Notes: a model not told the origin generated them from the letters alone. DNA of 64,000 bases from Scolanthus callimorphus (GCA_033964015.1 CM066918.1:31348595-31412594); one strand, 5' to 3'. Positions 1-12,423 are shown, numbered from the stretch's first letter. Numbers and translations are program-made.

Positions 1-145
1 GGCAGAGCTAAAAATTCTGACACAGGTAACAGCTTTTGTAAGAAAAGCTTAAGAAAATATAATGGGTAGTCACAGAAACATGTCAACCTCTGTTTGACAC
101 CAGGAAATTCCAGGGTGTGTGCCAAAAGAAGATGTGTTTGCAGAG

Positions 146-169
146 TTATTATTATTATTATTATTATTA
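146..169. repeat. (TTA)n microsatellite
   Basis: About eight TTA units in an otherwise unremarkable stretch. Confidence 0.9.
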
Positions 170-495
170 AGCTAATACAATAAGGTATACAGTGAAGGTG
201 GCCTCCTTTGCAGGCTACTCACGAGGGAGGTATCAGCCAGCACAAAGACAACAGGCGAGGCTACCTGAAGCCCAGTCACGTGAACAGAAAAGCCAAGAGA
301 ACTTCCTGTGGGGACCAGAACGGTATGTTGGAAAATGCGCCCTTTATAGTTTTCATCAATAAATTGCCATCTGAGTCTCAAACCCGAAACCTTTATGCTT
401 TTTTGGGAAATAATCGAGTATCCAGTACAGCTGATTAACATAACACGCGACCTAACCACTCCCTGCTTTGTGTAGTTCAGCAGGTTTTTCTGCAT

Positions 496-668
496 TGTGT
501 GGTTCCAGAAAATATCCATCCCCCCCCCCCACGGAAGGGTGTTCAGAAATGACCCCCCACCCCCCTGGAATTTCCGATTTGGGTACCTGTTTGTGACCCC
601 CCCACCCCTCTGGAATTTCCGCACATTGAAATTTTACCCCCACCCCCCTCTGGAAATTTCGATGTCGG
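496..668. mobile_element. Poly-C MITE family, copy A
   Basis: Starts with the family terminus TGTGTGGTTCCAGAAAATAT, followed by ATCC, a long C run and CACGGAAGGG. Inside are three blocks of poly-C followed by CTGGAATTTCC or a variant. Other copies lie at 3.6, 11.8 and 12.4 kb, with a variant subfamily at 17.5 and 18.7 kb. No coding capacity is seen. Confidence 0.65.
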
Positions 669-1100
669 GAAAAACGTCGAAATCGATTGAGTATGGAGTA
701 TAATTGCAAAAGCGCATTCCGAATAGTTGTAACAATATTTTCTAGTCATGCTTTAGGCACTTACTAATTGCGAACAGTGCAAAATATATAGCTTTCAACC
801 TTTCAAAATTAGAAGTTTAAGAGTGTTGCTATTTGCGTAAATATTGCGTTCTTGGCAAAAAAGATGAACTGGGCAAGACGCCACGTTAATACGCATTTTT
901 AGAATTTCATGTGTACAAGAAACACCAATGCACAAACCGCTTTTTAGACGGAAAGTCGATAACAGCTATAAATATAATAGTAAAAATGTAACCTGGACTG
1001 GTCTCGTTTTAGTCCGGCGGATTAGCGTAAAAATTGCGCACTTTTGGCTAAAGACATCAGACTTTGCATGTCAATAGTTTTCAGTATTTTGTTGAAGATA

Positions 1101-2037
1101 ATGCACTAGTCATTTGCTTCCACCGACCCCCCACCCCCGCGACATGCGGGGATTTTGTCAGGCAATACTGGGGGAAATATCAGCGGTTTGTCTTGTATTC
1201 TTGCCCCGATCCCCAGGGAGTTTACTTCAAATTTGCTATGGCTCAGATAACCGGCCGGGGAATGGTGGGGGATACAAAACACCTGTCTTTTTCATTTCGG
1301 CAAAGACACTCTACTGGTTTTGACAGTATTAGGGAAGTTTCTTGTATCCATCTTGTGGAGGGTGGAATTTGTCCCTTGGGTGTCGGAGGGGGCCTAGGGG
1401 TTTGCGGTGATGCTGTATTAGCCGCGGTTTTGCGGATAAAAAGCTTAAAAGAGTTACGGTTATGCGGTATTTTCAAAGTCTACGGTGTGCGAAAATTGGT
1501 GAAATAGCCTGCGATCGATCACATGGTAATTTGTGTACAAAAATGCGGTATTGCCGTGTTTGCGAGTCCAACGGTTAACGGTATTTAGCGTCCCAAGACT
1601 CTCGAATTGCAGTAAAACACAAGTTACACACTGGCGGATGGTTGTAGGGCTCAAGACAATATCTTCCACTCACGTTTTGCTTGATAGAAGGTATGATTGC
1701 CATTGGATACCACGGAATCGTTAGCGAAAACGGCATTTGATTGACTTCGCGTGTGATTTCGCCACCATTTAAGATATAAAAGAAAAACGTTTTTGCGGTG
1801 AGCGGTATTCCCGAAAAATCTGTGCGGAAAGGCGGTATTTTCGAAATTTTTGTGCGGTTTTGAGAACCCCCCTAGGCCCCCCTCGTGTAGGAAATGTTTT
1901 CCCCGGGGTGTAGGGAATTTGCCAAGGCGTTCTCCCCTGGTAGGCGGTGGAATTATTTCAAATTTGACAACATCTGTTTCATATTCCCCTGCTATGTCGC
2001 GGGGGTTGGGGTCGGTGGAAACAAATGACTAGTGCAT
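1101..2037. mobile_element. Nested inverted-repeat element
   Basis: Starts ATGCACTAGTCATTTG and ends CAAATGACTAGTGCAT, with 44-base arms containing the CCACCGACCCC and CGCGACAT segments. It sits inside the 1011-2992 element, so it probably inserted later. The open frames inside have no recognisable domain. Confidence 0.65.
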
Positions 2038-2069
2038 ATTTTGGAGGCACGCTAAATTTTATCCGTAGC

Positions 2070-2290
2070 GAAAGCTAATAACAGTAATAACAATAACATT
2101 TATATAGCGCCTATATCTAAATAGTTCTAAGCGCATTACATTGTTGTGATCAAAATAAATATTTACATTAAAAAATGTATTACACATTTAAAATCTAAAA
2201 ATAAAAATCTAAAAAATAAAAATGTAAAAACAAAAAACAAGAGAACAAAAGTAAAAAAGCAATAAAAAGGCAATAAAAGAAATGCAATAT
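2070..2290. repeat. TATAGCGCC-type repeat tail plus A-rich tract
   Basis: A TTTATATAGCGCCTA segment and CTAAGCGCATTACA precede a long A-rich stretch. A reverse-oriented relative (TGTAAAGCGCTTAGAACGC, then ATAAGCGCTAATTATTATTA) occurs in an RFX intron at 41.69 and 50.84 kb. This looks like a dispersed short-element tail; the family is not identified. Confidence 0.35.
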
Positions 2291-2992
2291 AGAGCTAATA
2301 GGCAGAATTAAATAAATACAAAGCTAGAACAGTTTTAATGTGAACCATTGTTTTGCCATTGGCAGCCATCTTTGAATCCTTTGTTATTCATGAGCTCTGT
2401 GGCACTTAGTGAAATCTTCCATCGTCCGTGTTTATAGAGTATAGCACAGTACTAGGAAGAAATATCATGCCAAACTTTTAGAGACAAGCTTCTTTTTGCA
2501 CATTCGACACATGAGGTGCCAATTATCTCGATCTTTTTTAGTATTTGTTGGTCATTCTTGAAACATTTCATCAAACCTCAGTCAGACTATTGTTTTACAA
2601 TATAAATTATAAACATTCCCAATAAACTGGTCGTGACATTTAATAATCACCCAAAACTCTAAGGAGACGTTCAGCCGAAGTCAGTCAAACCAATCCATAG
2701 TTCAGAATTAGCAAATGTTGAGCTGCTATGGCTGTGCAGTCTAGAGAACAACTTGAAAGTTTCTCAAAGCTAAGTTCTAAACCTCATTTGAATAACAAAG
2801 CATTCAAAATGGCTGCTATTGAGCTAAACAATAGTTCACTCTAAAGCCTCCCTAGCTTTCGCTACGAAAGAATTCTAGCGCGCCTCCATATCTACGATTT
2901 AAAATACATTTAAAACTATCACCTGGCAAAAAATTGGAGCTTTAGCCCAAAATGCGCAATTTCCTCGAAAATTTGCTCTAATCCGCCGGACT

Positions 2993-3605
2993 ATTTTACA
3001 AAAAAATAACAGTAACAATAGATTGCAAACTTATAGAATAAAGCAAGGATTAATTAAATGGTGCGCAAATTTCAGAGGGAAGCCATTCAGTTGTTATTAT
3101 TCCCTTGGGAGACATGATCGTGGAAAATGTCACGCTTGATTGGTTTCTGAACGTTGCGGTGCCCAGCTGTCTTGGGACGCGTTAGTTCATGTTTTAGCCA
3201 GCGAAAAATTAATTATTTGAGCAAAACTTTTCTTTGATATTCTAGACTATTGACAAGGAAATAAATTTCTGTAATACTTGGGCTTTAGGACAAGAAAGCC
3301 AAATCACCGTTTCTTTAGGTGCAAATAACTAGTTTTCTCGAACGAGTATACGTCCCTTCGACGAATTTTGCGCGGAGGATAGACAACGAATGCTTCTTAA
3401 TAGCAGTTTCGCTTCAGAGAAAAGGGAGATTTTTAAATGTCAAAACACAGAAGTTAATTTTACTACATTAAATGTGATTAATTTATTGTAGCAAGCGTGA
3501 ACAACGTCTTTTTACCGAAAAACAAACATTCACGCAAAACTGAGCGCGTTTCCGACTCGGATGAGAAATGCGGTTTGCAAACCATCTGGAATTTTCTTTA
3601 TCTCC
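2993..3605. other. Gene-free spacer
   Basis: I see no exon, RNA gene or repeat of note here. Confidence 0.5.
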
Positions 3606-3716
3606 TTTGCCCCCCCCCCCCCCCCCCCCCCCCCCACCCCACCCCTCTTGAATTTCCAAACCCTTCCGTGGGGGGGGGGGGGGGGGGGATGGATATTTTC
3701 TGGAACCACACATTGT
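3606..3716. mobile_element. Poly-C MITE family, copy B
   Basis: A C run of more than 20 bases, then CACCCCTCTTGAATTTCC, CCCTTCCGT, a G run, and the right terminus GATATTTTCTGGAACCACACA. This is a short, 5'-shortened member of the family at 496. Confidence 0.65.
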
Positions 3717-4055
3717 CAGTCAATGCTATCCATGTGAGCCAATCAGATCTTTGCCCTCAATATTCACTTAGTGAGGTCATTTTGCTCCTCTTCTGAGACA
3801 TGTCACTACAGAAGCCAATTCACTGTGACTAGGCGAAACTGGGCGAGGATCTGATTGGCTGACGCCGTTTGATTGACTACGAGCAAACCCCAACTGCCAA
3901 AAGTCCACTCGTTCTTTTGAACACGTGTTACGGTGTTGTGAACGCACTTGTTACCTGAAACGGTTGTACAAGATGTCATGTCAGTTTGTGTGGTGTGAGT
4001 CCAAATGTATTGTCCGCCTCACATCACCTTACCCATGCATTTGTATTTCATTCAG

Positions 4056-6638
4056 AAAACCCAACGTGTAATTCGTCAAGTGACTCCCAAGCCACTTCCA
4101 AGAACATCGACGGTAGGTGGGAGAACGGGAGACATGAAATACAGCAAAATAGATTTGTTCGACATTTAACACTTATTGGATGAGGTTGAGCATGATAGTG
4201 AGATTTGGCATCGCCGAGGTTTGTGTTATCTGCCGAAGCGAAGCTGAGGCGGATAACACTAACCCGAGGCATTGACAAATCTCACTATCATGCGAAAACC
4301 GAATTCAATAATTGTTTTATTATTCAGCAACCAAGAATTCTTACCTAGCTAAACGAAGTCAGCGATGAGGCCGTGCACGGCGACACGGTTTTTCAACTTC
4401 ATCTTACGTCCATTGGTATTTTCCTTTTGTATTCAATTCAAATAGCCATAGTTGATGTTTAGATATCCTGAGCATGATCTCTTGGAAAAAATCATAACAG
4501 ATTCAACGAGAATATTCGCAAAACCGGCTTTCAATTCGGAAATGAAAACCAAGATGGCGGCCAAACCTATTGGCTTGCGTTATGACGTCATTAGAGTGCA
4601 TCAATCCTAATGTCTGTAGTATGACGTCAGGCACTGCGCGCCAACAAGGTTTCGCTGCGTACTCTTAGCCAATCAGAACCGAGATAGTGGCATGGCTGAA
4701 TAATAATACTTGATGGCTGGCCTGCAGATCCATCATCGGTCTCAGTGTATCACAATAACCTATTGTTATAATACAATAATCCATTGTTATATTACAGTGA
4801 CCTGTTTCTGTTATACAATGGCCTTTTGCTGTAATACAACGGCCTATTGTTGTAATATAATAATAATATATAATTACAGTAACCGATTGTTGTTATTTAG
4901 GTATCAAAGTCGGACGAGTCGGAAGGTGAATCAAAAGCAGATGCAGACGACGAGCAACAAGCGGAAGAGGAGAAGGTCAAGCAGTACTTGTCCCAAAACC
5001 TGGCAAATAAGATGCAACAAACAGTGAACCAGGAAATGGTACATCGTGTGGCACCAAAACAGCCTAATGTTCACTCAATCATCACGTCATCCCCATCATC
5101 TCCCGTCCAGAAGCCTCCTAATAGGGTTAATGAACAGGCGGAAAAACCACTACAGCCTGCTCACAAAACAAAAGACAGTAGATTGGATACTATACCACAC
5201 CTTCCACAGCAGCCTCTTTCTAGAGAGAAGCTAGTTAACCCAAAATTTTTGCCATCGAAAGTGAAGCTTAACCAGAAGGGACAAGAATCGGAGACGGAGA
5301 AACATCTAAAGTCAGCAGATGAGGCAAAAGAAAGTAGATCGGATACTATGCCTCGCCCTCCGGAACAGCCTCTTTCAAGAGAGAAGCTAGTTCACCCCAA
5401 ATTTGTTCCTCCGAAAGTAAAGCTTAACCAAAGAGGCCAAGATACAGAGGCAGAGAAACTGCTAAAGCCAGCAGACGAATCAAAGGGAAGTAGATCGGAT
5501 ACTATGCCACGGCCACCAGACGGATCTCTCTCTAGGAGAAACATCGGGATTCCAAAGATTTCGCCCTCGAAGGAGAAGCTCACTCAGTTACATCCCAACA
5601 TGGGGCAAGTTAGACCCCCTCCGAAACAGTCAATAGATGCGGAGAACGAGGAACGTGATGACAAAGAAAAGAAGACAGAAGAAGAGGATGCAGATGTAGA
5701 CGAGGAAGCAGATGTCGTGGAGCAGAAGTCTAATCGACTGGTGAAGCGCGAAGTGGGAAACGAAAGGGATGAAAAAGTGGAACAGAATCCGGCTGGTATG
5801 AAACCTAGTGGTGATGTAGTCAAAGGCAAGTCGCTGGAAAGCAAAGTGAAAGACGCATTGGAAGAAGCTGTACCACAAGAGGGTGACGAAGGGCGACTAC
5901 ATAGAAGACCAATCCCTAAACCCGTGAAGAGGAAACAAAGTGAGGAGGATAGCGAGAATATCGAGCCTGGTGAGGCGAAGAGTAACGATCAAGATCAGGC
6001 TCAGGACGAAGGTATTTTGATCTTATCAACAAACGTACTCTCTAGAGAAATATAACAAACAGTTTATCAGGTTACTTATTGAATTGCTCTTATTTCGACA
6101 ACTTGTTAGTTAACCTGAGTATATGAAAATAGGATGGATAGGTTTGGAAAAACGGCTCTGAATGTGTTGCAGTTCATGCTACAACACAAACCGTTGAATA
6201 ATCGAACATCCTGCTATTTAATTTTTACTGATATGTTACTTTTAATGATATGTAAAATTTTAATGATGTTATTTAAAATTAGAGCCTACGTTTGCGTTTG
6301 CTTTGCTACCATCTTCGGTAGTCAATTGAAAGCCTGACAAACTTGTCATTTTTCTACACGAACTCGACTGGGGCTGTAATGCGAGTAAATAAAATCTCGT
6401 TTCAGATAACGAGGAGGGTGACGAGGATCCTGATCAAACCAAAGACGCGGACGGAAAACCGGACAGGCCGGACGGCCAACAGTCCGATAAGGCTAATCCG
6501 AAAGCTCGCCCCCCTGCGCAAGATAAAAGTCAACAAGATCAGGACGAAAATGGAAATGAAGATGATGGCGAAGAAGATGCCGAAAATGAATTGAATCGAC
6601 CAGGAAAACAAAACGCACGAATAAGAGGTCTACGGTAG
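4056..6638 (+). CDS. Acidic, Lys/Glu/Pro-rich protein with 52-residue repeats (3' exons; partial)
   Basis: The terminal part of a spliced gene. The large exon 4901-6011 follows TGTTATTTAG and ends GAAG before GTATTT (phase 1). The last exon 6406-6638 follows CGTTTCAG, joins in phase and ends CGG TAG. A possible preceding exon, 4056-4112, follows TTTCATTCAG, precedes GTAGGT and is phase 0 at both ends, but it is unproven. The joined product is hydrophilic and disordered, with EEE/DED runs and a basic end (RPGKQNARIRGLR). Residues encoded at 5177-5590 form two and a half repeats of 52 residues, each with SR-DT-P-PP, LSREKLV-PKF and KVKLNQ. Upstream exons may lie before base 1; GCAGAGCTAAAAATTC up to CAG/GTAACA at the window start could be one. 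The composition recalls luminal tails of Golgi type II proteins (GOLM1/CASC4/GOLIM4), but I cannot establish orthology. Confidence 0.65.
4190..4293. repeat. Hairpin MITE
   Basis: GCATGATAGTGAGATTTG at the left end and CAAATCTCACTATCATGC at the right, with a second inner match (GTTATCTGCC / GGCGGATAAC). It lies in the intron before the large exon. Confidence 0.7.
4317..4708. mobile_element. TATTATTCAGC-terminus MITE
   Basis: The left end is TTATTATTCAGC and the right end GCTGAATAATAATA. The same terminus borders the core of the palindrome at 20519-20866, so the two belong to one family. The element contains a CAATCAGAACC segment and no coding frame. Confidence 0.55.
4745..4896. repeat. Short palindromic tandem repeats
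   Basis: Imperfect repeats of roughly 21-24 bases built on CCTATTGTTGTAATACAA and its near-complement. They run up to the 3' splice site of the large exon at 4901. Confidence 0.6.
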
Positions 6639-9342
6639 GCAAGGCTGAATTTCTAATTACAAAAGAGACTCAAGGATTTGTGGCCATTTTCTGTATAGAA
6701 AAACATGCTTGTGTACGCCAGAGGCAGATGAGAATAGAAAATCAAGGACAATAGTTAATGTAGAATTATGTTTAGTTGAGAACTAACATCATTCACTCGA
6801 ACCCATTAAGCCATGTCGTGCATTTCCATCTTCGCAAAAGAGGGAGATTGATCTTCATTTCTAAAAAATCCCCTGCGTTATGAAAGTGTTCTATCATGAC
6901 GATATCAATTTGAGCAAATATAGTCTCGCAAATCATTATCTTGTATTGCGAAATTTGACTTAGATCATATCTGTAAATTCTCAAAACTGGGGCTAACAAA
7001 TACGTTATTTGTTCCCTCGCTTGACAAGGTCAATGGACGATAATTTTATCATCAATAATTCAGACCTGTTGCAGGTATGATTCTACTAACAGTCGGGCGA
7101 TTAGTCAGAAGATTGTCCACGAGAACTCGTGTTTCATCTTCAAATGAATAGCGGAGTCTAGGGAGCTGTTCTTCATAGCTCAGGGCCTTAGCGCTTACTG
7201 GGCCGGGGGAGCCCGTGCCCCCCCCCCCCCCCCAGTTTTTCCCCAAACAACCATTAAAACTTCCGATTTTGCACCCTGCATATCAAAGTTCTCCCAAACA
7301 TGCGGTAATTTCACATACTGGGCTCGAAATTTTCGGCGCGCGAGAGTTTAAACTTCCTTTAAAAACTGCCTTGAGATTTTTTATATGTCGTCCCCTCCCC
7401 CAGTTTTTGGAGGCTTGCTACGGCCCTGTAGCTGGTTAGATAGTTGTACAATCCTATTACATTTACTGCGGGGTCCTGCAGTGTTGAGCACCTGATTAGA
7501 AATCCCATGATAATACTAGTTCCACAGGTGAAATGAACGAACTGTGTGGTCAGGTAATTTCAACACAGTTTTTTTTATCGAAATTTAATTTAGACTTGAA
7601 TGACGGCATGGCGGTCACGGTTGTAAAATATTTTATTAATGCATTCATTCGTTCGTTCCTGCGTAGTATTTCACTGCGTGTAATTTATTCTACCAATTTG
7701 TGCCCTTGAAGGTGTACAATAAATTTTGTTAAGGGCGTGGACATAAAATATCGTCCAATAAACTTTTTCAACAAGTAGCTTGTTTTAGTGCATCCAATGA
7801 AATTACCATTTGAAATATCTCGGCGAAAAAGTTAAAGTTGAGTATAGGCATAGTGCCAAATGTTGAGCTACGGTGGAGCGTTGTTTTTTACGGCTAGAGA
7901 CCGGGAACTACCGCCATCTTGGATTTTGGAACGCGCGCGGTAACTCCCAGGTTTTAGGCCGCGGAGTAAAACAACCATCCACCGCTTGCAAGCAGATTAA
8001 CGTTGAGCTGGAGTCAACATTTCAAGCAATAGAAAGTGTATGAGGCAGCTTCTTTTGAAATAAATTTAATCGACGCGACTCTTGATTCGACGTTTACTCT
8101 CAGCATAACATCGAACACCGTGCGAGAACTTCCGTGCCAGACACCCGTGGGCCAGACGTTTTGAGAGGGCGTGTCCAAAAACGCGTGTTTTGATCTGCAC
8201 ACGCATGAGAGAATGGCTATCCGTGTTATTTCATAAGAAGTACTCAGGAAGTTGTTGTAATGTTTTCTACTGAACAGCTGAACTACTCACGTCATTTGTA
8301 TAAACCTACTTCAATTAACGTTGCTACGTAAAATCATGAACCATGCATCGTAATGAAGGCGCTTTTTCTCGTATTTTCTACGAATTTGGCAAACCAAACT
8401 AAAATAAAAACACTCAGTGGCAATTTGTTTACTACTTTGAAATATAATTTGACGTGAATTGCTGCGATATATAGGTACGAATTATCATTTTCAACTATGA
8501 AGGATGGGGTTAACTCCGGTGTAATAACCATTCCCAGAGGACACCTTTGTGTTCAGTTCTTATTTCATCATGATTCGTTCTACCAAACAAAGGAAGCTTT
8601 GTGACGCAGTTCGTGAGCAATGACAGGTTATTACCGGAGATAAGCCGAAGGATGGTTCATGATACATGGTTTTAGGAGCAACGTTAATTGAAACAGGTTT
8701 ATGTAAGCTATCGACTATGGATGGCTTTGAATCGTTTGTTAGAAGACATACTGAGCTGTATTGTTTAAAGAACTCTTTCTCTACACTTGATTCTTGACTC
8801 AACCGTGTTAGATGTATAACGCTGGCTAACAGGGTACTAAAATGGGCAATTTACACGTAGCGAAAGAGTTTCACATATAGGTACATTAGGCTCCACCCAA
8901 TGTATTACATCTTGTACTTTAACACATGAATTCATGTCAAGAAATGTCGTTTCTGTTTCTGTTTTATTGGGGCGTTTCCTGTCCTGCTGTTTGGCTCTTC
9001 TCTTTAGAGTAATACCCTTCATTAAATAGTAGAACACGGACGCACGTATAGTTCAACATCCTCGTAAACCAGCTTGTCGGCTTTCTAACGTTGAGCTTTT
9101 TTCGTCCGTGAGTGAAATGTTAGAAGAAAAAAAAAACCTGGATTTCCGAAGATCAACATACTGAAATACTTTGCAAAAATTAAAGCACTTCTCAGAATTA
9201 AAAAGCGCGCCGCCAGAACCATTCTTTCCGCGTTTATCTCCACTAGACCACTAGTGTGATTTGACTATTTCTTTCTCATCCCTTTGCCGTTCAATATACG
9301 TTCATGCGATTACTATGTGTGTTCTTGTCCTGTATTGCTGTG
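6639..9342. other. Gene-free interval
   Basis: No exon is supported. The first part should hold the 3' UTR of the preceding gene; AATAAA occurs on the plus strand near 7718 and 7755. A C run at about 7219-7234, followed by CAGTTTTTCCCC and similar text near 7395, looks like the end of a small transposon. Confidence 0.45.
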
Positions 9343-9652
9343 TTGAATTGCGCGCGCTACTTGTCACTTGTATTTGTTTAGCATACACACTCGTCTGAAG
9401 GCTCTATGTATAATACCAGAAAATACAAGTGACTCGTGGGATATTCTACAGTATGCCACTCGAAAGCATTATATAACTAGTATGCATTGAATTGCGCGCG
9501 CTTCTTGTCACTTGTATTTGTTTAGCATACACACTCGTCTGAAGGCTCTATGTATAATACCAGAAAATACAAGTGACTCGTGGGATATTCTACAGTATGC
9601 CACTCGAAAGCATTATATAACTAGTATGCATTGAATTGCGCGTGCTACTGTA
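9343..9652. repeat. 144-bp tandem repeat, two full copies plus a partial third
   Basis: Copies start TTGAATTGCGCGCGC at 9343, 9487 and 9631 (the third is truncated). The two full copies are nearly identical. Each contains inverted CACTTGTATTT / AAATACAAGTG. A related, rearranged fragment with TAGCATACACACTCG lies at about 12065-12132. Confidence 0.85.
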
Positions 9653-10634
9653 TTGCTGTCGTGTATTGCTATGCGTTGAATTGCGCGTTCTACTGTCATT
9701 GGTATTGTATTGTTAATGCACGTCATTTTCAGCGTTTAAATTTTGAAATTCTTGAACCTGAACTATTTTGCTGCCTGTATTTATACTTGCCTAATCTACA
9801 ATGCAATGCTTGGGGACAAGTGTAACCAAACTTCAAGCAGACGTTTCTGAAACAATTAATGGAAAATTGACTTGCTGGAGTCACAGCGTGCAGTGAATGC
9901 AGATATCCTCCATTTGATTGAAAGTTCCACCTCTATCCACCAGGCTATATCATGGAATCATATTAAAAATGATAGTGAAACCCTGATTTCAAATCAGATT
10001 GATAAAATTGATGAAATTTGTGATTATTTGATTCTGTCCAATAAGTTTAAAAAAAAAACACCTGGTCTGCTCCCTTAATTATTTAGGAAAATGGATCGAT
10101 AATCGGCATGTACAACAGATTGAGGGTTTAACATATACTCTCGATAAATTGATCAATTTGAAATACGTCATTAACATATGCCAAAAAAACTACATTAAAA
10201 TCATGATCAGGAAGAAAGTAAATCATTTAAGATGATAAGGTGTTAACAAATTGCACGTTAGGTAATTGCATAAATTGTTGGGTCAAGCTGAACTATAGTT
10301 TTTTTAAGGACGGAAAGTTTGCATTGAATATTGATACAAAGTAGAAGGAATTATAAATATATTAGAAAATGCCTGCTGTTTTCAAGAAAAGAAAAACAAT
10401 GTAACTTCCTGACGTGCCTCGCGGATATTTTGCCAGGCGAGAGCTGTTTGGATCTCATTATAAAGCTGATCGTTCACATTGCGAAAGGAGCGGGGCGAGG
10501 AGAGGCCGAGAAAGTTGTGCGGATGAGCGAATGGATGCACTAGGTTGACAGATAAGTAAACTGCTGACCATCAGTCAGAAGTCAGACTGGTTGAAGACAA
10601 CTAAACACGAAAACGTTGACCGGTATTTATCAAA
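9653..10634. other. Gene-free interval upstream of the GPCR
   Basis: Short open frames such as 9872-10078 show no recognisable domain or splice structure. The last part presumably contains the GPCR promoter and 5' UTR. Confidence 0.4.
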
Positions 10635-11626
10635 ATGGTTACGATAAACGCATCGAACTACAGCGACAAAGATTTGTTACCCAGCTGCTTCTTTCTAGAA
10701 AATCGCTTCTTAGTATCTGAGGATCTTTACATCACTTACACTGTAAACTGCGTTCTCAATGCCGTATTTTCGTTAGTTGCAGTGCTTGGGAATTCGCTCA
10801 TCATCTACGTCATTATACGAAAACGAAGCCTTTACAACCCTGGTAATTTCCTGCTATTGAGTCTGGCCTTTCTGATTTAGGGGTTGGGTTTGTCGCCCAA
10901 CCATCGTATGTTGTTTATAAAATCTACGAAATGCGACAGGTGTTCAATATCTACTGCACGTTTGGACTCATCTCAGAAACGTTTGGTTTCTTTTTGCTTT
11001 CGATTTCATTCCTGACAATTGTAGCTATCTCGCTAGAGAGATACGTGGCTCTCTTTTATCCTCTTAAATATGCCACTTTGGTCACAATACCAGGCACTGA
11101 CGTTTATAGTACTACTGTGGATAATATCTATATTATACCCGGCTTCTAGAGTTTTACACGATGGATTCTCACGGTATATCGCGTTACTCGTTTTTGGTGT
11201 TTCAATATTCACTATTATTTTCGTATATGGGAGAGTCTTCCTCCTGGTGCATAAACACAGACGGCAAATCCAAGCCCAAACTCCTCTACGTGGCAAAGGG
11301 ACAATGTTGCACTTCACTCGAAATCTACCAAGACTATGTTTATGATAACTGGTATCATACTGCTTTGTTATGTCCCACATCTTGTGGTGTTTTGCATGAG
11401 GGTTATCTATGGGTTGACTCCAAAAGTCAAGTCAGCGATAAATTGTACCATTTCAATTCTTTTTATTTGCTCAAGTATAAACCCTGGAATTTATATTGTG
11501 AGAATCCGAAATTTACGAAATGAAGTGTGTGACGTTGTGAGAAAGGTTTTTGGAAGGAAAGGGAACGAACACGATGGGGCTGGAATAACTCTTAGCAGAC
11601 TTAATACAGCAGGGAAAATAAAGTGA
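10635..11626 (+). pseudogene. Class A (rhodopsin-like) GPCR, single exon, three frameshifts
   Basis: The seven-helix plan is readable in one uninterrupted stretch across three frame changes. TM1 has GNSLIIYVIIRK, TM2 has NFLLLSLAFL, and TM3 ends with ISLERYVALFYPLKY (ERY in place of DRY). TM4 has the conserved Trp in FIVLLWIISILYP. TM5 covers IALLVFGVSIFTIIFVYG, TM6 has LLCYVPHLVVF (Pro kept, CW replaced by CY), and TM7 has SSINPGIYIVRIR (NPxxY kept). Frame changes fall near 10877 (one base short), 11090 (one extra base) and 11330 (one base short). About 330 residues and lack of introns are normal for invertebrate amine/adenosine/peptide-type receptor expansions; the ligand is unknown. Every hallmark residue survives, and other genes here carry similar single-base breaks, so it may be an intact gene with sequence errors. 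Confidence 0.8.
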
Positions 11627-11773
11627 GCTTCCTAGCACAAAGCACTCTGCTCTGTAAAAGCAAATGAGTTGAAAACTAAATCAGTGCACTTAGCAAGGTA
11701 GACCCTGAAGGTACATTAACCAAGTCCGAAATGCCGAAAAGGAGGAGGAGTAGTTTATTGCCACTTTAGTTTG

Positions 11774-11990
11774 AGATTGTGTGGTTCCAGAAAATATCCA
11801 TACCCCCTCCACGGAAGGGTGTCGAAAAGCGACCCCCCCCCCCCCCACACACACACCCCTCTGGAATTTCCAAGGAAAAATACAGTGTTTGTATGGAAAT
11901 GATCAGGTAAATTGACCCCCCCCCACCCCTCCGGAATTTCCAATGCCCTTCCGTAGGGGGGTATGGATAATTTCTGGAACCACACATTGT
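11774..11990. mobile_element. Poly-C MITE family, copy C (both termini)
   Basis: The best full-length copy. The left end is TGTGTGGTTCCAGAAAATAT and the right end TTTCTGGAACCACACA, each followed inwards by CCATACCCCC or its complement and CGGAAGGG. The core has AGTGTTTGTATGGAAATG between two poly-C/CTGGAATTTCC blocks. Confidence 0.8.
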
Positions 11991-12423
11991 ATATTCGGCA
12001 GTATTCCTCTCAACTTTCCCATCGTGCACTGCATACATGTACGTAAAAAAATGCCTTATTCGAATTCTCGTGGCATACTGCAGAATATCCCACTTGTATT
12101 TTCTTAGCATACACACTCGCCTGAAGGCTCGTGCAACCTACACTGCAAAATAGTATTACCCTCTTTGAATTCCAACTCCTACCAGTTCTATAATTTCTTG
12201 CTAAGTAGCATAGGGCGGTTATTGTGAGCCACTTTGTAATTAAAGGATCACCCGCCACCCGTGATAAAACATTGCCTGTAGCAATTCTATGTTATCATTT
12301 GATTGGAAATCATTGCGCTCTCGAGGACGATTTGAGTGAAAGAGCGCATTTTGCATCCGGGAAAAATCCAAACATTTTACGGTCCTTGAAATCCGGAATT
12401 CATAATGCTTGGATTTTTTTTTA

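Larger units (their letters stand above)
1011..2992. mobile_element. 2-kb terminal-inverted-repeat element (outer)
   Basis: Begins AGTCCGGCGGATTAG and ends with its reverse complement (CTAATCCGCCGGACT with small changes). Arm similarity extends about 45 bases inwards, through the TTGCGCA and GGCTAAAG segments. No transposase frame is visible, so it is a non-autonomous element or a composite. A second inverted-repeat element lies inside it. Confidence 0.6.

Noticed and set aside
3483..3713. Gly-rich and Pro-rich open frames over poly-C/poly-G tracts (also at 29230-29480 and 47165-47443)
   Set aside because: Produced by homopolymer runs of MITEs; no coding signature.
4190..4293. Hairpin as a transcription terminator
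   Set aside because: Eukaryotic intron location and transposon-like inverted ends make a MITE the better explanation.
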